Part shown: piece after piece, positions 28,668 through 36,899 of the stretch
Position numbering within the stretch: the stretch's first letter is position 1
How the letters are laid out: every line of letters starts with the position of its first letter
From: Streptomyces violaceusniger
GTDB lineage: Bacteria; Actinomycetota; Actinomycetes; Streptomycetales; Streptomycetaceae
Direction: 5' to 3'
Length of the DNA stretch: 64,000 nucleotides
Assembly: GCA_005405945.1 (NCBI GenBank)
Contig: BJHW01000001.1
Location: forward strand, 4,898,001 to 4,962,000
Made by a program: the position numbers and the translations under genes
The notes under the pieces: generated by a model
The model's input: only the letters and a program-made list of their open reading frames with translations
What the model was told of the DNA's origin: nothing
Database searches by the model: none

Positions 28668-29279
28668 TCATTCCGGCATGAGCGTCTCGATCAGGGTCTC
28701 CTGGAGCCCGCCGAGCCAGAAGTACGCCATCACCATCGGCTTGCGCGGATCGGAGTCCGGCAGCCGCAGCAGCTCGCCGCCGTCGTCCTCGTCGGTGACC
28801 TCCAGCCGGGTCCCGATGGCCAGCCGCAGGTCGTTGAGCGCGCCCAGCCAGTGCCGGGACCTCTCCGGCGCCAGCTCCAGCACCGCCGGGGCCGCGCCCG
28901 AGGAGCCGGGGCCCAGCGCGTCCAGGTCGCGCACCACCGTCAGGGCGTCGTCGCGCTTGCGCGCCCGCAGGTCGTTCTCGGTGAAGCGGCGGAACTCCGC
29001 CGACGCCTCCCGCGCCTCCTTCTCCTCCCGCGGCCCGAGCTCCTGGTCCGGCGGGGAGTAGGCGTCCGGGAAGAGCCGGGCGAGCGCCGGATCCTCCGGC
29101 GGCTTGCTGGGGCCGTCCACGAAGAGCGCGTCCAGGGGGTCACCGCCCCCGGCGGGCTGGTCGCCCGGGCCGATCAGCTCGGCGAGCTGCATGGCCAGGC
29201 TGCGCAGAATGGAGATCTCCACCTCGTCCAGGGCGATGGCGGCGCCGCCACCCGGCAGCGGCTCGAAACGTCCCGACAT
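28668..29279 (-). CDS. DUF2017 protein
   Basis: A 203-residue protein (MSGRFEPLPGGGAAIALDEVEISILRSLAMQLAELIGP...) ending WLGGLQETLIETLMPE. It always follows clpS in Streptomyces and related genera, as it does here: its ATG overlaps the clpS stop (TGATG). It is acidic and helical, with no membrane segment. The tight coupling hints at a function in ClpS-ClpP proteolysis, but none is established. Confidence 0.9.
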   Translation of the reverse strand: MSGRFEPLPGGGAAIALDEVEISILRSLAMQLAELIGPGDQPAGGGDPLDALFVDGPSKPPEDPALARLFPDAYSPPDQELGPREEKEAREASAEFRRFTENDLRARKRDDALTVVRDLDALGPGSSGAAPAVLELAPERSRHWLGALNDLRLAIGTRLEVTDEDDGGELLRLPDSDPRKPMVMAYFWLGGLQETLIETLMPE

Positions 29280-29590
29280 CAGCGCTCCTGCTGGAGGGTC
29301 GCCCACAGGCCGTAGCCGTGCATCGCCTGCACGTCGCGCTCCATCTCCTCGCGGGTGCCGCTCGAGACGATCGCGCGGCCTTTGTGGTGGACGTCGAGCA
29401 TCAAACGGTGCGCCTTGTCCTTGGAGTAGCCGAAGTAGCTCTGGAAGACGTAGGTCACATAGCTCATGAGATTGACGGGGTCGTTGTGGACCACCGTCAC
29501 CCAGGGAACGTCGGGTTCCGGCACCGACGAGGGTGCTTCACGGGATTCGGGACGTTCGATCTCCACGGGCGTGACACTCACACGTCCCAT
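29279..29590 (-). CDS. clpS: ATP-dependent Clp protease adaptor ClpS
   Basis: A 103-residue protein. The core PWVTVVHNDPVNLMSYVTYVFQSYFGYSKDKAHRLMLDVHHKGRAIV is the ClpS N-degron-binding fold, with the Asn-Asp-Pro-Val-Asn loop that contacts the destabilising N-terminal residue. It delivers N-end-rule substrates to ClpA/ClpC. The ATG at 29590 gives about 25 residues of flexible N-terminal extension. It lies divergent from pncB and first in a two-gene unit with DUF2017. Confidence 0.93.
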   Translation of the reverse strand: MGRVSVTPVEIERPESREAPSSVPEPDVPWVTVVHNDPVNLMSYVTYVFQSYFGYSKDKAHRLMLDVHHKGRAIVSSGTREEMERDVQAMHGYGLWATLQQER

Positions 29591-29673
29591 GCTGCCACCC
29601 GGCACGGGCCGTCGCCTAAACCGGCACCCAGATCTCGTCACTCTGACGAGTACGGGAGGTAGCATCGTCAACC

Positions 29674-31008
29674 ATGGACACTGCGGACTTGGGACTGCCG
29701 GTGGACGTGCCGTCGACCGCACTCTTCACCGACCGGTACGAACTCACCATGCTTCAGGCCGCGCTGCGGGCGGGCACCGCCGACCGCCGCTCGGTCTTCG
29801 AGGTCTTCACCAGGCGCCTCCCCGAGGGCCGGCGCTACGGCGTCGTGGCGGGCACCGGGCGGGTGCTGGACGCCGTCGAGAACTTCCGGTTCGACGCCGG
29901 CGTGCTGGACTTCCTCGCCCAGCACCGGATCGTGGACGAGCCCACGCTCGCCTGGCTCGCCGACTACCGCTTCCGCGGCGACATCTGGGGCTACCCGGAG
30001 GGCGAGGTCTACTTCCCCGGCTCGCCGATCATGCGGGTGGAGGGCACCTTCGCCGAGGCGGTGCTGCTGGAGACGGTCATCCTCTCCATCCTCAACCACG
30101 ACTCGGCGGTGGCCGCCGCCGCGTCCCGGATGTCCACCGCCGCCGGCGACCGGCCGCTCATCGAGATGGGCGCCCGCCGCACCCATGAGCTGGCCGCCGT
30201 GGCCGCCGCCCGCGCCGCCTACGTCGGCGGCTTCACCACCACCTCCGACCTCGCGGCCGGATTCCGCTACAACATCCCCACCGTGGGCACCAGCGCCCAC
30301 GCCTTCACCCTGCTGCACGACAGCGAGCGGGACGCCTTCACGGCGCAGGTCCAGGCGCACGGCAGCGACACCACCCTGCTCGTGGACACCTATGACGTCG
30401 CCGAGGCGGTGCGCACCGCCGTGGAGGTGGCCGGCAAGGACCTGGGCGCCGTAAGGATCGACTCCGGCGATCTGCTGCTGCTCGCCCACCGGGTCCGCCA
30501 GCAGCTGGACGAGCTGGGCGCCAAGAACACCAAGATCGTGGTGACCAGCGACCTCGACGAGTACGCGATCGCCTCGCTGGCCGCGGCCCCCGTGGACGCC
30601 TACGGGGTCGGCACCCAGCTGGTCACCGGCAGCGGCCACCCCACCAGCTCGATGGTCTACAAGCTGGTGGCACGAGCCGGTTCGGACGACGCGGACGCGC
30701 CGCTGCTGCCGGTGGCCAAGAAGTCCATGGGCGCGAAGACCTCGGTGGGCGGCCGCAAATGGGCCGCGCGGCGGGTGGACGAGCACGGCGTGGCCGAGGC
30801 CGAGGTGATCGGCACCGGCGAGGTCCCCGAGGAGCTGGTGAACCATCAACTGCTGGTGGAGCTGGTGCGCGGGGGCGAGATAGTGGCCCGCGAGCCGCTG
30901 GACGCGGCGCGGGACCGGCACATCGCGGCCCGGGCCGGGCTGCCGCTGTCGGCGACCCAGCTCTCGCGCGGGGAGCCGGTCCTGCCCACCGAGTACGCGC
31001 GGTCCTGA
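29674..31008 (+). CDS. pncB: Nicotinate phosphoribosyltransferase
   Basis: A 444-residue protein; TALFTDRYELTMLQAALRAG is the typical opening. The segments MGARRTHELAAVAAARAAYVGGFTTTSDLAAG, the autophosphorylated-His region GTSAHAFTLLHDSERDAF, and GAVRIDSGDLLLLAHRVR are family markers. It converts nicotinate and PRPP to nicotinate mononucleotide in NAD salvage. The nicotinamidase gene follows 104 bases downstream on the same strand and supplies its substrate. Confidence 0.94.
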   Translation: MDTADLGLPVDVPSTALFTDRYELTMLQAALRAGTADRRSVFEVFTRRLPEGRRYGVVAGTGRVLDAVENFRFDAGVLDFLAQHRIVDEPTLAWLADYRFRGDIWGYPEGEVYFPGSPIMRVEGTFAEAVLLETVILSILNHDSAVAAAASRMSTAAGDRPLIEMGARRTHELAAVAAARAAYVGGFTTTSDLAAGFRYNIPTVGTSAHAFTLLHDSERDAFTAQVQAHGSDTTLLVDTYDVAEAVRTAVEVAGKDLGAVRIDSGDLLLLAHRVRQQLDELGAKNTKIVVTSDLDEYAIASLAAAPVDAYGVGTQLVTGSGHPTSSMVYKLVARAGSDDADAPLLPVAKKSMGAKTSVGGRKWAARRVDEHGVAEAEVIGTGEVPEELVNHQLLVELVRGGEIVAREPLDAARDRHIAARAGLPLSATQLSRGEPVLPTEYARS

Positions 31009-31112
31009 GGCGGGCCGGTCCGGTCATGCGGCGGGAACACGGGGTACGCATGAGCGGGAACACGGGGCACGCCCACTGCCGCAATCGCCGCGGAGTGTCT
31101 ACCCTCGGTGAC

Positions 31113-31697
31113 ATGCACCGGGCACTGATCGTCGTCGACGTCCAGAACGACTTCTGCGAGGGCGGAAGCCTCGCGGTGACGGGGGGCGCGGACGTCGCCG
31201 CCGCGATCACCGATCTCATCGGGGAGGCCACGCCCGGTTACCGGCACGTCGTCGCCACCCGCGATCACCACATCGATCCGGGCGATCACTTCTCGGACAA
31301 CCCGGACTACGAGCACAGCTGGCCGGTGCACTGCGTCGCGGGCACCGAGGGCGTCGGGTTCCATCCCAACTTCGCGCCCGCCGTCGCCTCCGGTGCGATC
31401 GACGCGGTCTTCGACAAGGGCGCGTACACGGGGGCGTACAGCGGCTTCGAGGGCGCCGACGAGCACGGCACCCCGCTCGCGCAGTGGCTGCGCGAGCGGG
31501 AGGTGACCGAGGTGGACGTGGTGGGCATCGCCACCGACCACTGCGTGCGGGCCACGGCGCTGGACGCGCGCCGCGAGGGGTTCGCGGCGCACGTCCTGCT
31601 GGACCTGACCGCGGGCGTCTCCCCGGGCACGACCGAGCGGGCCCTGGAGGAGCTGCGGGCGGCCGGGGTGGAGCTCACCGGCAAGCCGGTCGTCTGA
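31113..31697 (+). CDS. pncA: Nicotinamidase (isochorismatase family)
   Basis: A 194-residue protein with the catalytic triad visible: Asp in ALIVVDVQNDFCEGGSL, Lys in VFDKGAYTGAYSGFEG and Cys in VGIATDHCVRATALDA. Metal ligands lie in ATRDHHIDPGDHFSDNP. It deamidates nicotinamide to nicotinate, feeding PncB encoded just upstream. The ATG at 31113 is chosen because MHRALIVVDVQNDF starts the fold directly. Confidence 0.93.
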   Translation: MHRALIVVDVQNDFCEGGSLAVTGGADVAAAITDLIGEATPGYRHVVATRDHHIDPGDHFSDNPDYEHSWPVHCVAGTEGVGFHPNFAPAVASGAIDAVFDKGAYTGAYSGFEGADEHGTPLAQWLREREVTEVDVVGIATDHCVRATALDARREGFAAHVLLDLTAGVSPGTTERALEELRAAGVELTGKPVV

Positions 31698-31794
31698 GGC
31701 GCCGGAGGCGCTCAGAGCGCCCCCAGCCCCCTTCCCGGGGGCTTGACCGGCCTGACCTGAGCGGCCGCCCTCCCAGGCCCGGCGCTACGCGTCG

Positions 31795-31972
31795 TCCGGC
31801 GGGCCACGCGGCGGAGCCGCATATCGATCCACGCGGCGGAGCCGCATTGATACTTCCCCCTCCCCGCCCCTTCCCGTAACCGGGGCTCCGCCCCAGACCC
31901 CGCTCCTCAAACGCCGGAGGGGCTGGAAGGCGGAGAAAGGGGCGGGGAGGGGAGCAGCCCGCCGCAGGCGTC
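31795..31972. terminator. Hairpin-repeat cluster between pncA and the next minus-strand gene
   Basis: Two GCGGAGCCGCAT modules (31809 and 31834 regions) precede TCCCCCTCCCCGCCCC and a GGGGCTCCGCCCC hairpin. An inverted GGGGCGGGGAGGGGAG then leads into CAGCCCGCCGCAGGCGTC. The last word recurs at the other clusters (8419, 12427 and, inverted, 51932). Confidence 0.7.
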
Positions 31973-31989
31973 AAGCCCCTCGGACACCC

Positions 31990-32304
31990 CTACGAGGCCG
32001 GGGCCGGGGGTCTGAGGAGGGCGGCCATGGGATGCCAGAGCTCCCCTCCGCGGTCCGGCGCGGTGCGCCAGACCACCCCGTCGGGATGGTGGAGCACCGC
32101 CGTCACCTCGTCGGGTGTCGGCGGCGCGGTATTGCCGCGCAGATAGACAGCGCGCAGCCCGAGATTGCGGAGCCTGGTCAGGGCTCGCTGGCGGTTCGCG
32201 GCGTGTACCAGTACGCGAACGCCGCCCTCGCCCAGCGGGCGCGGCAGCGTCAGTGCGACCACCACACTGCCGCCCGGCAGCTTGGTGAATCCTCCGTCGG
32301 CCAT
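31990..32304 (-). CDS. Conserved hypothetical protein, 104 residues
   Basis: MADGGFTKLPGGSVVVALTLPRPLGEGGVRVLVHAANRQRALTRL then NLGLRAVYLRGNTAPPTPDEVTAVLHHPDGVVWR. It has a mixed alpha/beta pattern, with no signal or membrane segment. The codon usage and third-position GC look like real coding sequence. It lies downstream of pncA, convergent, and upstream of the M6 peptidase gene. I do not recognise the family; the segment pattern could be a small regulatory or adaptor fold. Confidence 0.65.
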   Translation of the reverse strand: MADGGFTKLPGGSVVVALTLPRPLGEGGVRVLVHAANRQRALTRLRNLGLRAVYLRGNTAPPTPDEVTAVLHHPDGVVWRTAPDRGGELWHPMAALLRPPAPAS

Positions 32305-32412
32305 TGCGGGTCATGTCCCCCGTGAGACGTCGTGTCAGCAAGAAGGTCGTAGGGGCATCTAAACGCGAACGGCCGCCGCCCGCTAGGGGGCAACGGCCGC
32401 TACCGCTCTGAC

Positions 32413-32426
32413 CTGCGAAAACGCAG
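32413..32426 (-). terminator. Small hairpin after the M6 peptidase stop
   Basis: CTGCG-aaaa-CGCAG lies 13 bases beyond the stop of the peptidase gene; on the transcribed strand the loop is TTTT. A weak terminator at best. Confidence 0.4.
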
Positions 32427-32438
32427 ACTGGTGTGGAT

Positions 32439-34826
32439 CTAGGAGGCGGACGGTCCGACCTGGACGGTCATCGTCGAGCCGCCCGGGAGCTCCTTGAGGA
32501 TCTTGATCCTGGTGTTGGTGTCAGCAACCTTGACACTGCCGGTCGGGTTGCTCTCGTCCCAGTACGTCCCCTTACGGTCATCGAAGACCGGGATGCCCGG
32601 CTTCGGCTTCACCTTGGCGGCCTTGCCGTCCTTGTGCAGCGCGAAGCCGTCCGAGGGGAGCCGGCTGAAGGGCGAGTCGTACGCCTGGATCCGGTTGCGC
32701 ATCAGCGTGCCGTCGGCCCACTTCTCGGCGGCGGGGTGCGCGTCGATCGGCAGGATCAGACCGCTGCCCGGGTGGACGCCGACGTTGTTGTCCGGCTGCG
32801 AGGTGTCCCACTGCCAGATCAGCAGCCCGTTCTGGTACGGGAAGTGCTCGACCCAGTTGGGCCGGCTGGAGGGCCAGCCGAAGTTGTACGGACCGGTCTT
32901 GAGGGTGGTGTCGTACGACACGTACTGACGGTTCTCGGCGAGGTAGTACTGCGGGTAGTCCTTGGTGAAGGAGCCGCCGATGCGCGAGAAGCCGTTGGCG
33001 GTCCAGCCGTTGTCGTCGCCCTCGGCGCCGTCGCTGAAGACCGGGGCGCCGTCCGCGGTCAGGGTGATCGCGTCGGCCGCGAAGCCCTTCTGCGCCACAC
33101 CGCCGTCGGTCTGGTAGCGGAAGCGCAGGTCGATCTTCTTGCCCGCGTAGGCGTCCAGCGGGAAGGAGAGCTTCTTGTACGCGCCCGAGGTGCCGGTCAG
33201 CGCGGGCTTGTCACCGGCGTCGCGCGGGATGGCCTTGCCGTCCGCGGTGCCGTCGATGGGCGTCCAGTTGGCGCCGCCGTCCGTGGAGACCTCGGCGTAG
33301 AGGTAGTCGTAGTTCTCCTCGATGTCCCACCAGCCCTGGAGGTCCAGGCTGGCCTTGGACTTGCCGGTGAGGTCCACGGACCGGGTGAGGGTGTTCTTGA
33401 GGTCGTCACCCATCCCGCTCCACCACTGCTTGGAGCCCTCGGCGGGGGCGACCACCTCGGTGGTGACGGCCTTGGCGGGCAGCTCGACCACCAGCGCCTG
33501 CTTGTTCTTGGTGTTGTACTCGGCCACCCCGAGGGTGTGGGTGGACTTCTTACCGGCCTTGGCCGAGGCGTAGTTCAGCCAGCCCAGCTGGAGCTTGTCC
33601 CAGGCGTTCATGTCGCCGGGCAGATCGCCGATGGCGTCCTTACCGGTGCCGAGCCAGGATCCCGCGGACATCAGCGACCAGTAGGCGACGGACGACTCCC
33701 CCTTGCCGGTGGTGTCGTACTCGTCCGGCAGGCCCAGGTCATGGCCGTACTCGTGGGCGAAGACGCCGAGGCCGCCGTTCTCCGGCTGCATCGTGTAGTC
33801 GCCGACCCAGATGCCGGTGTCGCCGATCTGCGTACCGCCCGACTTGTTGTCGCCCGGGCCGGTCTTGCCCGCGTCGGTGCCGTACGCGTACCAGCGGTGC
33901 GCCCAGATCGCGTTCTCGCCCTGGACGCCGCCGCCCGCGGACTCGTCCTCACCGGCGTGGACGATCTGGAAGTGGTCGATGTAGCCGTCGGGCTCGTTGA
34001 AGTTGCCGTCGGCGTCGTAGTCGTAGCGGTCCCACTGGTCGTACTGGGCCAGGTCCGCCTTGATCTGCGCGTCGGTGCGGCCGGCCGCCTTCTGGTCCTT
34101 GGCCCACTGGTTGACGCCGTCGCGGATCAGGTCCCAGGCGTTGGCGCAGTTGGTGTCGCCGCAGTAGTTGGAGCCGTAGCGGGCCTCGTTCCAGTCGACC
34201 TTGACCCAGTCGGAGACCTCGCCGTCCACCGAGTAGCGGCCCGAGGACTGCTTCTCGTAGTACTTCTTCAGGGACTGCTTCTTCTTGTCCTTGGAGAAGT
34301 AGAGGTCCTGGAAGTGCTCGCGGTTGTAGTCCTTCTGCCAGGCCGTGCTGTTGTCGTCGGCGCGGTCAGGCTGGGCGATGGTGTTGTGCGCCGGGCCGGG
34401 GTCGCCGCCGTACTTCTTCACCGGCGGCTTGGGGCCGTCCCCGTCCGGGTCGTACATGGTGGTGTCGTCCACCTTGTCGCCGAACTCGACCAGGATGGTG
34501 AAGATCTTGTCGGTCTTCTCCCGGGCCAGCTCGACGTACTTGCCCTTGCCGAGCTTCACGACCTTGGACGCCCCGCGCGTGGTCGCCTTGGTGTCGCCGG
34601 AGATGACCTGGCGCAGCGCCTCCTGGCGCTGGGCTTCCTGTTGCTTGCTGTACGGACCTTCGAGGTCGTGCTGGACGTCCGTCTTCGCGGGCGCCGGATC
34701 ATGGCGCTCGACACGCGTAGACGGTGCGTCCGCCTGGGCCATGCCGGTCGAGAGTGCCGCCGCTCCGAGCGCGGCCACCACCGTGGCTATGGCGGCCGAT
34801 CTGGCCGTCCTCCGTTGGCTGTTCAC
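32439..34826 (-). CDS. Secreted immune inhibitor A-type metallopeptidase (M6)
   Basis: A 795-residue secreted protease. A GTG start at 34826 with GGGGAGGA upstream gives a signal peptide (RTARSAAIATVVAALGAAALSTGMAQA). The propeptide spans roughly residues 35-100. The zinc site is GLGVFAHEYGHDLGLPDEYD (H-E-x-x-H with a third ligand Asp downstream). Beta-rich MAM/concanavalin-like C-terminal domains follow (LDLQGWWDIEENYDYLYAEVSTDGGANW; RFRYQTDGGV). M6 enzymes degrade host or competitor proteins; in Streptomyces they act as extracellular nutrient proteases. The frame is intact over 2.4 kb. Confidence 0.93.
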   Translation of the reverse strand: MNSQRRTARSAAIATVVAALGAAALSTGMAQADAPSTRVERHDPAPAKTDVQHDLEGPYSKQQEAQRQEALRQVISGDTKATTRGASKVVKLGKGKYVELAREKTDKIFTILVEFGDKVDDTTMYDPDGDGPKPPVKKYGGDPGPAHNTIAQPDRADDNSTAWQKDYNREHFQDLYFSKDKKKQSLKKYYEKQSSGRYSVDGEVSDWVKVDWNEARYGSNYCGDTNCANAWDLIRDGVNQWAKDQKAAGRTDAQIKADLAQYDQWDRYDYDADGNFNEPDGYIDHFQIVHAGEDESAGGGVQGENAIWAHRWYAYGTDAGKTGPGDNKSGGTQIGDTGIWVGDYTMQPENGGLGVFAHEYGHDLGLPDEYDTTGKGESSVAYWSLMSAGSWLGTGKDAIGDLPGDMNAWDKLQLGWLNYASAKAGKKSTHTLGVAEYNTKNKQALVVELPAKAVTTEVVAPAEGSKQWWSGMGDDLKNTLTRSVDLTGKSKASLDLQGWWDIEENYDYLYAEVSTDGGANWTPIDGTADGKAIPRDAGDKPALTGTSGAYKKLSFPLDAYAGKKIDLRFRYQTDGGVAQKGFAADAITLTADGAPVFSDGAEGDDNGWTANGFSRIGGSFTKDYPQYYLAENRQYVSYDTTLKTGPYNFGWPSSRPNWVEHFPYQNGLLIWQWDTSQPDNNVGVHPGSGLILPIDAHPAAEKWADGTLMRNRIQAYDSPFSRLPSDGFALHKDGKAAKVKPKPGIPVFDDRKGTYWDESNPTGSVKVADTNTRIKILKELPGGSTMTVQVGPSAS

Positions 34827-35146
34827 TCGCTCAGTCCTCCCCTTTCCACACCAGTGCCGGACATTTGACCGGAGTGGCAGGAGAAAAGACAGACCTTGAC
34901 TTGGGCTGATGAGACAAGTACGTTCTGCGATCCCGACGTTCCGTTTAACGGACGGCAACGGGCGCGCCGTGCACGCCGGTTGGCACACCCGATGATTCCG
35001 TGCGCCCCCTGTGCAACGGCGTCGTGGGTGAGGTCACGCTTACTTCCGTTCCCCCTCGGGCATGCAGGACCGTAGAGTCAGGACTGACGGTGCACTTCGG
35101 CCTGACTCATGCCCCCTGCATATCGCCCTTGAGGACGGATCCCGCC

Positions 35147-35428
35147 ATGCCGCGTCCGACTCCTGCACAGCTTGTCTATGGTTCGGCCACCGTCGTTCTC
35201 TCGACCTTCGCCATACTGCTGCTCTCCCAGACCCGATCGGGGCTCGGGGTGGCGGTGGTGACCGTGGTCGGGCTGGTTCTCGGGCTCCTCGTCGCCGTCA
35301 CCGTGCCGGTGGCCCGGATCTCCCGCACCGGCCGTACCCTCCGCGCCAGCCGCCCCGTGGCGGGGTCCGGACCGGCCGACCCGGCGCGGGCGCACGCCCG
35401 GGAGCACGCCGACTCACTGCGCGGCTGA
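35147..35428 (+). CDS. Small two-helix membrane protein
   Basis: A 93-residue protein (MPRPTPAQLVYGSATVVLSTFAILLLSQTRSGLGVAVVTVVGLVLG) with two transmembrane helices and a basic, Ala-rich cytoplasmic tail. A GAGGACGGA ribosome site precedes the ATG. It is conserved-looking, but I know no function. It is divergent from the M6 peptidase and convergent with the first RDD gene (10-base gap). Confidence 0.75.
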   Translation: MPRPTPAQLVYGSATVVLSTFAILLLSQTRSGLGVAVVTVVGLVLGLLVAVTVPVARISRTGRTLRASRPVAGSGPADPARAHAREHADSLRG

Positions 35429-35438
35429 CGCCACAGCC

Positions 35439-35943
35439 TCACCGCACGGCCGACACCACGACGGTCCGCGCGGCCTTGTCGTGCAGACAGCGCTGGAACG
35501 GCTTGTCCCACAGCAGTGAGGCCGAGTTGACCAGCCAGAAGACCGTGCCGACCAGCAACGGGATGAGCATCCCCGGCAGGACGTAGACCGCCGCGCGGAC
35601 CCAGCCCTGACCGGCCGGCACATTCCCGTCGGACAGCATCGCCACCCGGATGCGCAGCGCCTTCTTGCCGAGCGTCTGTCCGCTGCGGGCCAGCATGACG
35701 CCCTCGTAGCCGAAGTAGAGCGCCATCGTGATGATGAGCGCGAGGGTCACCTTGCCCATGTCCTGCTCGCCCGGGTGGTCCATCGTGTACTGGAGCGCGC
35801 CGGTCGCCGTGAGCGCCACCGTCCAGATCGCGCCGAGGATGACGATGTCGATGAGCCGGGCGGCGAAGCGCTGACCAGGGGTGGCCAGCGGGGCATCCCT
35901 GGGGGATCACAGGCGGGGGCGAGGGCAGCGGGTCGGGGGCCAT
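35439..35943 (-). CDS. RDD-family membrane protein 1 (apparent frameshift near 35895)
   Basis: RDD proteins have conserved Arg-Asp-Asp-type residues in three helices. Here they are FAARLIDIVILGAIWTVALTATG, FGYEGVMLARSGQTLGKKALRIRVAM and the end WDKPFQRCLHDKAARTVVVSAVR. The N-terminus (MAPDPLPSPPPVIPQG) is in another frame; one missing G in CAGGGATG near 35895 separates it from DAPLATPGQRF. Function is unknown, possibly transport or ion homeostasis. First of three neighbouring RDD genes with closely similar C-termini. Confidence 0.85.
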
Positions 35944-36059
35944 GCCCCGATTACATCAGCGCGCCCGGTGGGCCGGAAGGTCAGGGTGGCTCCTCCGGGG
36001 TCTCCGGGTGGCTCCTCGGGGGCTGAGCGGATCGGCGGAAGATCGGCTGCGGTTCGGTG

Positions 36060-36176
36060 CGCCCCGAAGGGGCGCGGGCTGTGTCGATGTGCGGCTCCGC
36101 CGCGCGGGCGCGATCGGCCACGACGGCGCCGCGGACGATCGACGGCAGGTCAGGGCACTTCCAGCGGAGCGCTTAG
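36060..36176. repeat. Dispersed intergenic repeat, copy C
   Basis: GCCCCGAAGGGGCGCGGG, then GTCGATGTGCGGCTCCGCCG, then GACGGCGCCGCGGACGATCG and GGCACTTCC. It ends at the stop codon of the second RDD gene, exactly as copy B ends at the stop of the GroES-like gene. Confidence 0.85.
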
Positions 36177-36757
36177 CGCACGGCCGAGACCACCAGGGTC
36201 TTGGCCGCCTTGTCGTGCAGGCACTGCCGGTAGGGCCGGTCCCAGGTGCACCACAACACATTGATCAGCCAGAAGAGGAAGCCGCAGCAGGGCACGATCT
36301 CGGGCAGGGCGTACACCCCGGCGCGCAGCCAGCCCGCCTGGCCGACCGGCGGCCGGCCGTTCTCCAGCATGGCGACCCGGATCCTCATCGCCTTCTTGCC
36401 GACGGTCTGGCCGTCCCGGGTCAGCATCAGCCCCTCGTAGAGGAAGTAGACCAGGACGTAGACCAGCGTGACGGTGGACGAACGCGCGTTGCCCGCGACC
36501 GGGTCATAGCCCCCGGCGAGCACGGTCACGACGGCCCCGACCGGAATGCCGATGAGCAGCGCGTCGATGATCCGGGCGATCAGACGGCGGCCGAGGTGCG
36601 CGAGCGGGGGCATCCCGGCGTACGGCTCGGGCCCCGCGGCGTGATCCCCGAAGTCCCCGTACGGGGAGCCGTTCGCCCGCGGTCGTTTCGCGAACGGGTC
36701 GCTGCTGTCCCGGTCCCGGGGCTCGTCCGGCCCGGGCGGCGGCTGGTCGGTGCTCAT
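36173..36757 (-). CDS. RDD-family membrane protein 2
   Basis: A 194-residue protein starting MSTDQPPPGPDEPRDRDSSD, a Pro/Asp-rich cytoplasmic lead of about 45 residues. The RDD core follows (LGRRLIARIIDALLIGIPVGAVVTVLAGG; YEGLMLTRDGQTVGKKAMRIRVAM; WDRPYRQCLHDKAAKTLVVSAVR). Two vicinal Cys (VPCCGFLFW) lie in the last helix pair. Its frame is intact, and the C-terminal 20 residues are nearly identical to those of RDD protein 1, indicating recent duplication. Confidence 0.88.
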   Translation of the reverse strand: MSTDQPPPGPDEPRDRDSSDPFAKRPRANGSPYGDFGDHAAGPEPYAGMPPLAHLGRRLIARIIDALLIGIPVGAVVTVLAGGYDPVAGNARSSTVTLVYVLVYFLYEGLMLTRDGQTVGKKAMRIRVAMLENGRPPVGQAGWLRAGVYALPEIVPCCGFLFWLINVLWCTWDRPYRQCLHDKAAKTLVVSAVR

Positions 36758-36899
36758 GGCCCGAGTCGACCCCGGAGCCGGGACTGCCGCATCCGGCACG
36801 CCCCGTTCGGGCGACCGGGATCGTCCATCCGCCGCAGCCGGGGCGGATGTTCGGTTCGGCGAGGGCGACTCAGCCCGCCGTCGCTCAGCCTGCCGTCGC

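Noticed and set aside
32433..34868. Open frame of 811 codons on the plus strand
   Set aside because: It is antisense to the M6 peptidase and arises from the GC-skewed third positions of that gene. It is Val/Gly/Leu-rich without any domain.
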